A stretch of 64,000 nt of DNA from the NCBI RefSeq assembly GCF_015709515.1, contig NZ_JADNQZ010000050.1, positions 62,001 through 126,000 on the forward strand. Reading direction: 5' to 3'. The first letter of the stretch is position 1. Every line of letters begins with the position of its first letter. Below, piece by piece: positions 58,754 to 64,000 of this stretch. Both the position numbers and the translations under genes were made by a program. The notes below the pieces were generated by a model, which was not told the DNA's origin, searched no databases, and worked only from the letters and a program-made list of their open reading frames with translations. The stretch comes from Methylocystis sp. H62 (GTDB lineage Bacteria; Pseudomonadota; Alphaproteobacteria; Rhizobiales; Beijerinckiaceae).

Positions 58754-60475
58754 TCAGTGAAACAGCGCGGCGGTTTTGAGAAGTGTCGTCCAGACGCCCC
58801 AGGCGAGGGGGACGCCAACGGCGGCCCAGGCGAAAACCAGCAGCAGCGATCCGCCCTTTGAGCCGGGCGACGGGCGCGCGGGGGCCGGCGGATCGGCGTC
58901 GGTCGGGGCGGGGTCCAACCCTTCTTCGACAAAATCCTCGAAGTCGGCGTGGGTTTCGTCTTCTTCCTTGACGACCTCGGCGACCGTGATGTGCTTTTGC
59001 GCCGCGACCTCTTCGTCGCTCATGTAATATTTCTCGGCGCAGGGCCGCACGAGCAGATTGCAGACGAGACCGCAGAGCAGCAGGCCCGCGAGCACATACA
59101 TCGTCTGATTATAGGCGTCTTCGCGCGGCGCGCCGACGCTCAGCTGATATTCGCGAATGTAATTGACAAGCACGGGTCCGAGCACGCCCGCCGTCGACCA
59201 GGCGGTCAGAAGCCGGCCGTGGATGGCGCCGACATGATGCGTGCCGAAAATGTCGGCGAGATAAGCGGGAATGGTCGAAAAGCCGCCGCCATACATGGTG
59301 ATGATGACCGCAAAGAGCAGGACGAAGAGGCCGACCATGCCGCCCTTCGCCGCGAAGGGTTCCGCCGAATAAAGCGCGATGCCGACGACGAAAAAGATCG
59401 CGTAAGTGAGCTTGCGGCCGAACTTATCGGACGCCGAGGCCCAGCCGATGCGCCCGCCGATGTTGCACAGGCTCAACAGGCCGGTGAAGCCCGCCGCGAT
59501 CGCCGCGATCTGCTTTTTCTGATCGGCGTTGAGTTGATCGAACCCCATGTCCAGGCCGATCAGCCTGCCGCCGAAGACTTCCTGCAGCATCGGCGAGGCC
59601 ATGCCCAGGACGCCGATGCCGGCGGAGACGTTGAGACAGAGCACGGCCCAGAGCAGCCAGAATTGCGGCGTCTTCCATGCGACGTCGAGATGCACATGAC
59701 GATGCGTCACCATGGCGTTCTTGGCCGCCGTGGGCGGCGTGAATCCTTCCGGCGCCCAACCTTCGGGCGGCACCCGATAGCTGAGCGCGCCGGCGACCAT
59801 GAAGGCGAAATAAATCGCCGCGAGCGTGACGAACGTCTGCCAGACGCCCGGCGAAGCCGGCGTCGCATAGAAGCCCATCAGCCGGTCGGCGAGCGGCGCG
59901 CCGATCATCGCGCCGCCGCCAAATCCCATGATGGCGAGACCGGTCGCGAGGCCCCGCCGGTCCGGGAACCATTTGATGAGCGTCGAGACCGGCGAGATAT
60001 ATCCAAGCCCGAGACCAATGCCGCCGATCACGCCGGAGCCGATCCACAACATCCAGATCTGATGGAGATAGACCCCGAGCGCCGAGATGAGCAGGCCGCC
60101 GCACCAGCAGCAGGCCGCCGCGAGCCCGGCCTTGCGAGGTCCGGCCGTCTCCAGCCAATGGCCGAAGACCGCCGCCGAGGAGCCCAGAAACACGAAGAAC
60201 AGCGTGAACGTCCAGCCAAGCCAGCTGACCTTCCAGTCGCAATTGGTCGCCACGAGCGTGGCGAAAAACCCGAGCGTCTCAGGGCATTCCTTCGGCTGCG
60301 CGCCGCCAATGATCCGCGACAGCGGCAGCCAGAAGACGGAAAACCCATAGGCCATGCCGATGCACAGGTGAATGGCGAGCGCCGCCGGCGGCACGAGCCA
60401 GCGATTGAATGTCGGCGCAGCGACCGTGCGCTCCCGGCTGAAGAAATCGGGTGGGGCGATGGCGTCGGCAGTCAT
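58754..60475 (-). CDS. OFA-family MFS transporter (oxalate/formate antiporter type)
   Basis: A 573-residue permease of the major facilitator superfamily with about 12 helices. It resembles the oxalate:formate antiporter family: N-terminal HLCIGMAYGFSVFWLPLSRI, GLGLGYISPVSTLIKWFPDRRG and GIGVLGMASPMLQEVFGG. Two features exceed the usual 400-430 residues. One is an insert in the central loop; the other is a long acidic tail (VVKEEDETHADFEDFVEEG) with an extra hydrophobic segment at the very end. The substrate is unproven; formate or another small acid would suit a C1-metabolising organism. ATG 60475 follows a TTG by one codon. Confidence 0.85.
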   Translation of the reverse strand: MTADAIAPPDFFSRERTVAAPTFNRWLVPPAALAIHLCIGMAYGFSVFWLPLSRIIGGAQPKECPETLGFFATLVATNCDWKVSWLGWTFTLFFVFLGSSAAVFGHWLETAGPRKAGLAAACCWCGGLLISALGVYLHQIWMLWIGSGVIGGIGLGLGYISPVSTLIKWFPDRRGLATGLAIMGFGGGAMIGAPLADRLMGFYATPASPGVWQTFVTLAAIYFAFMVAGALSYRVPPEGWAPEGFTPPTAAKNAMVTHRHVHLDVAWKTPQFWLLWAVLCLNVSAGIGVLGMASPMLQEVFGGRLIGLDMGFDQLNADQKKQIAAIAAGFTGLLSLCNIGGRIGWASASDKFGRKLTYAIFFVVGIALYSAEPFAAKGGMVGLFVLLFAVIITMYGGGFSTIPAYLADIFGTHHVGAIHGRLLTAWSTAGVLGPVLVNYIREYQLSVGAPREDAYNQTMYVLAGLLLCGLVCNLLVRPCAEKYYMSDEEVAAQKHITVAEVVKEEDETHADFEDFVEEGLDPAPTDADPPAPARPSPGSKGGSLLLVFAWAAVGVPLAWGVWTTLLKTAALFH

Positions 60476-60554
60476 CAAACTTCCGGGCTTGGTTTCGTAG
60501 GTCGGTTATTGCGCATGCGCGGCGCGCGGCACAAGCCCAAGCCGTCCGAAGCAA

Positions 60555-60685
60555 TCCTCATCCTGAGGAGCCGCCGAAGGCGGCGTCTCGAAGGACGAGG
60601 ACTGCGATGCCGACAGCTCGCGATTTCGGGAAACGGTCCCTCGTCCTTAGAGACGCGCGCTCCGCACGCTCCTCAGGATGAGGGA
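60555..60685. repeat. Dispersed palindrome, family II, copies 4 and 5
   Basis: Two elements facing each other. The first (60555-60600) reads TCCTCATCCTGAGGAGCC to TCTCGAAGGACGAGG. The second (60637-60685) is its inverse, from TCCCTCGTCCTTAGAGACGC to GCTCCTCAGGATGAGGGA. Confidence 0.8.
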
Positions 60686-60770
60686 CCTTCCGTTGCACCC
60701 TCTCGCATGGCGGGGAAGCAGGACAAGTGACTGCACCTGAGATTACAACAGCCGCAACGTCGGGTGCGCC

Positions 60771-60863
60771 GTCATGGCCGGGCTTGTCCCGGCCATCGCC
60801 ACTTATGCGGCAGGCCGACTGAACTGGCGCTGCGTGGATGCCCGCGACAAGCGCGGGCATGAC
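60771..60863. repeat. Dispersed palindrome, family IV (GTCATGGCCGGGC)
   Basis: Starts GTCATGGCCGGGCTTGTCCC-GGCC, contains a second hairpin GCCCGCGACAAGCGCGGGC, and ends GGGCATGAC. It has the look of a common alphaproteobacterial intergenic palindrome; only one copy is in the window. It lies directly before the displaced meaA 3' end. Confidence 0.6.
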
Positions 60864-60885
60864 GCGGAGAGGTTGCGATGCGCGC

Positions 60886-61245
60886 CTAAGCCGCCGCCTT
60901 CTCGATGATGTGGGCAAGGTCGGTCATGATGGCGTTGAGGTCGTAGTTCTTCGGCGTATAAACCGCCGCGACGCCCGCTTCGCGCAAGAGCTTTTCGTCG
61001 GCCGGCGGAATAATGCCGCCGACGACGAGCGGCGCCTCGACGCCTTGCTGCTTCATCAGCTTGATCACTTCATGGGCGAGCGCCACATGCGAGCCCGAGA
61101 GAATGGAGAGGCCGATGCAATGCGCGCCTTCCTTCTTCGCCGCCTCGACAAGTTCGGCCGGCGTCGAGCGGATGCCGGCGTAGATCACGTCGAAGCCGGC
61201 GTCCCGCGCGCGGACCGCGATTTGTTCCGCGCCATTCGAATGGCC
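60886..61245 (-). pseudogene. Displaced 3' end of meaA (last 120 codons)
   Basis: In-frame coding for the last 120 residues of the cobalamin-binding domain of MeaA/ethylmalonyl-CoA mutase, from GHSNGAEQIAVRARD to IIEKAAA and a TAG stop. It matches 63456-63815 at about 90 percent by hand count (about 35 mismatches), mostly synonymous. Homology ends at 61245, one base past a 14-bp palindrome, and the codon directly before is a stop (TGA). It lacks the mutase barrel and the Asp of the DxHxxG cobalamin motif, so it cannot make a working protein. Confidence 0.85.
61231..61244. other. Putative recombination site, left (14-bp palindrome)
   Basis: GCCATTCGAATGGC is a perfect palindrome, shared with 63801-63814. 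Sequence identity to meaA stops one base beyond it here. It is proposed as the crossover core of the cassette; no integrase gene supports this. Confidence 0.45.
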
Positions 61246-61441
61246 TCACTTCACTCTTTCCAAGCGAGGAATCGACACCCATATCGAAAGGGTGTGGAAG
61301 GTTTTGGGCCATTGCATTTTTTGCGCGGGCGTGGGAATCTTGCGCGGGCGGTGTGGATTCGCTATCGCATCTCGCCTGTCAACCAAACGCTAACCTTCGT
61401 TTGGCATAAGATTGGCCAGCGATACGAACAGGAACTCGACA

Positions 61442-61498
61442 ATGCAGAACAAGATGAATGAAACCATTCTCGCCAGATTCCCTTTCGTGGAAGACTGA
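61442..61498 (+). CDS. Possible 18-residue leader peptide or truncated gene start
   Basis: An ATG with AGGAA 8 bases upstream opens an 18-codon frame, MQNKMNETILARFPFVED, ending at TGA three bases before the convergent RelA/SpoT-domain gene stop. An inverted repeat CCAAACG-N8-CGTTTGG (61384-61405) lies upstream, as an operator or attenuator might. This could be the 5' remnant of a gene cut by the cassette insertion, or chance. Confidence 0.25.
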   Translation: MQNKMNETILARFPFVED

Positions 61499-61501
61499 GT
61501 G

Positions 61502-63100
61502 CTATCTGGCAGGGATCTCTCTTATCTCGCAGTCGAGTAAGCGCAATCTGGCGCAGTGTTCATGCAAGTCATGAAGCAAATCAGGAAGCGGCCCCAGAGA
61601 TGGAGGCCGCTTTTTCTTGACTAAGTCCAGCATAGTTAACGCTTCTTGAAGTTCATAAGCAGTTTCTGCTGTTTGAATTACAACAAAAATTGCATTGTCA
61701 ATCGAATTAAACAGTCGATCCTCGTTTTCCGCTACGAACGGCGCGTCGATGATGCTCGACCAATTTGACGTCCCAATGGGCACAAGTTGCATCTCAACGA
61801 GACATTCTAGACTTATTTTACTAAAATATTTCGCCCTCTCGATTGAGCGGCGTTTTACTCCTTCATCGGCGCCAATTAATTCCGCAAAATAATAAGATAA
61901 AGAACTTGCAATCGAGTTCTTTTTGCGCAGAGCTGCCAGCTTGTTAGTTGAGTCGATAGCTCCCGAGCAGAGAGTCTCCACTTCATCAAATATTGATTCA
62001 GCTATATCGATTGCATTGCCTATATCTCCAAAACAAAAGTGAGCGATATGCGCGTATTGATGGGCTACTATTCGCTTTTCATGATCTTTCTCACTACACC
62101 ACATGTCAATGCGCTCAAGAGCAGCCAATTCGGATGAATTGTCTCCAGATAATGCCGCAACTGCGCTTAAAAAAAGACTGCTACAGGCGTGCTCTCCCTG
62201 ATCGTACAAAGATATTGCCTCCTCTCGCAACTCAGCGACTTCGCCAAGCCCGATCGATAGGACGTAGTTTGGCTGGATTGCGGCACGCATCTTATCGACG
62301 AAGGCTTTCGCTTCTGGGAGAGGCGACTTATCAGCGACATGGCTAGCGGCAAGCATAATTGTCTCGGATTGCACAGACGATCTCTTTGAATCCCGGAGTA
62401 CGCTGCTTCTTCTTATTGAATTTCTTAGACACTCGCTCTGCCTATCCAGCTGAGAAAGGACATTACCAAGCAAAGCAAAGTGCTCTTTGTCCGATTCTGC
62501 AACTGGAAATGAATTTTTATACGTCAAATCGTGCGTTTTTAGCTCCCATGCGTCATGAAGAATAGTTTTTATTTGTACCTCAACAATTGGCTCCTCGCTG
62601 CCATTTCGCATCCGGAGCCGATAATGGCAGGCAAAATAGCTGTTTTTATTATCTTCTACGACCTCGCCGTATATGGTTTTGGTCGTTCTATTATTATTCT
62701 GCTCTATGTTTCTATTTTTGTCGTATATTTGTGGATATACAGCTTTGCGCTCACATAGGGCATCTATCATGGCGCAAACTGTATTTATATCAGATGGATA
62801 TGTAACAGAAATAGTAATGCCTACGATGTCTGGCATACTATATACGTTTGACTTAATTAGGTTGTTGTCCAAACAATACTTATCATGTTTCAATCTAATT
62901 TTACGCGGATGCTTAATTTCGTTTCCGCCATTCTTATCCCCTCGAGAGTAAATGCTGTAAATGCATGCAAGATTTGCATGTTCGTTTCTGGCCTTTACGA
63001 TGAGCGTTCTAACGTGCGAGAGAGCTTCTATATACCTCTTGCCAAATTTCGAAATAAAATGCTCAATTTCTCTTGCGCTTGCAGGAGAAGATATGTCCAT
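61502..63100 (-). CDS. RelA/SpoT-domain protein with unknown helical C-terminal domain
   Basis: A 532-residue AT-rich gene. Residues about 20-200 resemble the (p)ppGpp synthetase (RelA_SpoT) domain: SRGDKNGGNEIKHPRK (52-67), Asp91 in MPDIVGI, NKNSYFACHY (151-160) and EVQIKTILHDAWELKTHDLTYK (174-195) with Glu174, matching the EIQIRT site but with Lys178 for Arg. There is no HD hydrolase, TGS or ACT domain, so it is not the housekeeping Rel. Residues about 210-532 are helical and repeat-like, without a recognised family. It could be an alarmone synthetase, a toxSAS-type toxin that modifies tRNA or nucleotides, or a CapRel-like defence sensor. ATG 63100 has GAGG 8 bases upstream. No antitoxin gene is adjacent. 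Confidence 0.75.
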   Translation of the reverse strand: MDISSPASAREIEHFISKFGKRYIEALSHVRTLIVKARNEHANLACIYSIYSRGDKNGGNEIKHPRKIRLKHDKYCLDNNLIKSNVYSMPDIVGITISVTYPSDINTVCAMIDALCERKAVYPQIYDKNRNIEQNNNRTTKTIYGEVVEDNKNSYFACHYRLRMRNGSEEPIVEVQIKTILHDAWELKTHDLTYKNSFPVAESDKEHFALLGNVLSQLDRQSECLRNSIRRSSVLRDSKRSSVQSETIMLAASHVADKSPLPEAKAFVDKMRAAIQPNYVLSIGLGEVAELREEAISLYDQGEHACSSLFLSAVAALSGDNSSELAALERIDMWCSEKDHEKRIVAHQYAHIAHFCFGDIGNAIDIAESIFDEVETLCSGAIDSTNKLAALRKKNSIASSLSYYFAELIGADEGVKRRSIERAKYFSKISLECLVEMQLVPIGTSNWSSIIDAPFVAENEDRLFNSIDNAIFVVIQTAETAYELQEALTMLDLVKKKRPPSLGPLPDLLHDLHEHCARLRLLDCEIREIPAR

Positions 63101-63144
63101 GGTAAGTCCTCATTCATTAACTCGTGAAACTGGAAAATCGATTA

Positions 63145-63171
63145 ATTATACGGGCTGAGAAGACTTAACAA
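63145..63171 (-). promoter_or_regulatory. Promoter of the RelA/SpoT-domain gene
   Basis: On the reverse strand: -35 TTGTTA, 15-base spacer, -10 TATAAT (perfect consensus), about 45 bases before the ATG. Such a housekeeping-consensus promoter differs from typical GC-rich alphaproteobacterial promoters, in line with foreign origin. Confidence 0.55.
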
Positions 63172-63398
63172 GGTGCCCTGTGATTAAGGGATTGCGGTGT
63201 CGGCCCCCAAAGCGTGAATAAGGTTATATATCGGAGGCGCATTTGATATCGCTTCGCTGAGGACATTAAACGGCAAGTGAGGCGAAAACGGCAGATAATC
63301 CGATTACGCTGACTGACTTACGATGAACACCAAGTGCTGTTCGACTTGCAATTGCAAACGTCTGGAGACAATCCGGAGCTGTAGGACAGCCGCTGGGA
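63172..63398. other. Non-coding part of the cassette
   Basis: About 230 bases of mixed composition between the promoter of the RelA/SpoT-domain gene and the meaA end. No gene, terminator or repeat is recognised. Confidence 0.4.
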
Positions 63399-63429
63399 CT
63401 GCTTCGTCGCTTGGCTCCTCGCAATGACG
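63399..63429. repeat. Half copy of family I palindrome
   Basis: CTGCTTCGTCGCTTGGCTCC then TCGCAATGACG: only the right arm of the 82-bp palindrome found at 33236 and 57459. It lies just after the stop of meaA, at the cassette edge. Confidence 0.7.
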
Positions 63430-63455
63430 ACTGCGGCGTGGCGCGCGAAAGTCGA

Positions 63456-64000
63456 TCAGACCGCCGCCTTTTCGATGATGTGGGCGAGGTCGGTCATGAT
63501 GGCGTTGAGGTCGTAGTTCTTCGGCGTGTAGACCGCCGCAACGCCGGCGTCGCGCAGAAGCTTCTCGTCGGCGGGCGGAATAATGCCGCCGACGACCAGC
63601 GGCGCGTCGACGCCTTCCTGCTTCATCAGCTTGATGACTTCATGCGCCAGCGTCACATGCGAGCCGGAGAGGATGGAGAGGCCGATGCAATGCGCGCCTT
63701 CCTTCTTCGCGGCCTCGACGAGTTCAGCCGGCGTCGAGCGAATGCCGGCGTAAATCACGTCAAACCCCGCGTCGCGGGCGCGCACGGCGATCTGCTCGGC
63801 GCCATTCGAATGGCCATCGAGGCCGGGCTTGCCGACCAAAAATTTCGCCCGCTTGCCGAGCTTTTGCGACACGCGCTCGACTTCGCCGCGCACGGCGTCG
63901 AGCGCGCCGCCGACCTGTCGGGCCGTCGAGGAGACGCCGGTCGGGGCGCGATACTCCCCGAACACCCCGCGTAAAACATTGCCCCATTCGCCGGTGGTGA
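63456..64000 (-). CDS. meaA: Ethylmalonyl-CoA mutase (MeaA), C-terminal part
   Basis: Coenzyme B12-dependent mutase of the ethylmalonyl-CoA pathway, used for glyoxylate regeneration or acetyl-CoA assimilation. The last 181 codons are visible, entering from beyond 64000 (TTGEWGNVLRGVFGEYRAPT). The cobalamin-binding domain has GKPGLDGHSNGAEQIAVRA with the DxHxxG motif, then GLSILSGSH and VVGGIIPPADE. The DGHSNG form separates it from methylmalonyl-CoA mutase, which has DGHDRG. The codons from GHSNGA to the stop are duplicated in diverged form at 60886-61245. This 3' end may itself have been brought in by the cassette. Confidence 0.88.
   Translation of the reverse strand, partial: TTGEWGNVLRGVFGEYRAPTGVSSTARQVGGALDAVRGEVERVSQKLGKRAKFLVGKPGLDGHSNGAEQIAVRARDAGFDVIYAGIRSTPAELVEAAKKEGAHCIGLSILSGSHVTLAHEVIKLMKQEGVDAPLVVGGIIPPADEKLLRDAGVAAVYTPKNYDLNAIMTDLAHIIEKAAV
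63801..63814. other. Putative recombination site, right (14-bp palindrome inside meaA)
   Basis: GCCATTCGAATGGC within the codons for the cobalamin-binding DGHSNG motif, identical to 61231-61244. Sequence upstream of it in meaA is present only here, sequence downstream in both copies. Confidence 0.45.

Noticed and set aside
58949-60730. Open frame of 593 codons on the + strand
   Set aside because: Antisense to the OFA transporter, and runs into repeat DNA.
60886-61188. Stand-alone small B12-binding protein
   Set aside because: It begins in the middle of the cobalamin domain, a stop codon lies at the homology break, and the Asp of DxHxxG is missing. A gene fragment is the better explanation.

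Overview
The window is high-GC alphaproteobacterial chromosome of the Hyphomicrobiales type. Signs of this are a CcrM methyltransferase beside rnhB and a PA0069-type radical SAM gene, homospermidine synthase, DUF1150, DUF2852 and DUF6460 proteins, CtrA-type boxes, and the 3' part of an ethylmalonyl-CoA mutase (meaA/ecm) gene. The overall look resembles a type II methanotroph or methylotroph such as Methylocystis or Methylosinus. That placement is inference; no methane or methanol oxidation gene lies in the window.

Layout. 0-7.4 kb: truncated gmd, a YidB-like gene, a LOG-family hydrolase, yebC, a TetR gene, the minCDE operon behind a CtrA-type box, and two small envelope genes. 7.4-13 kb: an unresolved coding patch, an extensin-like lipoprotein, small membrane or periplasmic proteins, hsp20, a CNNM/CBS (CorC) transporter and a DUF1150 gene. 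13-21.4 kb (reverse strand): secE-nusG-(coiled-coil gene), rplK-rplA, sucD-sucA-sucB. 21.5-26.9 kb: a DUF2235 hydrolase, a small lipoprotein, a cupredoxin/FTR1 iron-uptake pair and a class A penicillin-binding protein. 27-28.2 kb: an AT-rich HEPN-like gene. 28.6-30.7 kb: dnaN and an OmpA-like membrane protein. 30.8-42.8 kb: a complete glycogen cluster glgP-glgB-glgC-glgA, ending in a glgX-malQ fusion gene. 42.8-47.1 kb: envC-type LytM factor, ctpA, ccmC-ccmD-ccmG. 47-52.1 kb: a TSUP permease, and a TetR gene divergent from an LplT/PlsC/acyl-ACP-synthetase fusion, with two matching palindromes between them. 52.6-58.4 kb: homospermidine synthase, PA0069-type radical SAM protein, rnhB, ccrM, uppP. 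58.7-60.5 kb: an OFA-type transporter. 60.9-64 kb: a diverged copy of the meaA 3' end, an AT-rich cassette with a RelA/SpoT-domain gene, then meaA itself running off the window.

Two AT-rich genes stand out from the GC-rich background: the HEPN-like gene at 27.2 kb and the RelA/SpoT-domain gene at 61.5 kb. Both look horizontally acquired and both belong to families that often act as toxins or in phage defence. The RelA/SpoT cassette lies between two versions of the last 120 codons of meaA. The homology breaks beside the same 14-bp palindrome, in the codons of the cobalamin-binding DxHxxG motif. This is what integration into the 3' part of meaA, with replacement of the gene's end, would leave. 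It is the most novel feature of the window.

The intergenic DNA carries at least four families of dispersed palindromic repeats. One of them supplies the apparent ribosome-binding site of the glgX-malQ fusion gene. No tRNA, rRNA, CRISPR array, insertion sequence or integrase gene was recognised.
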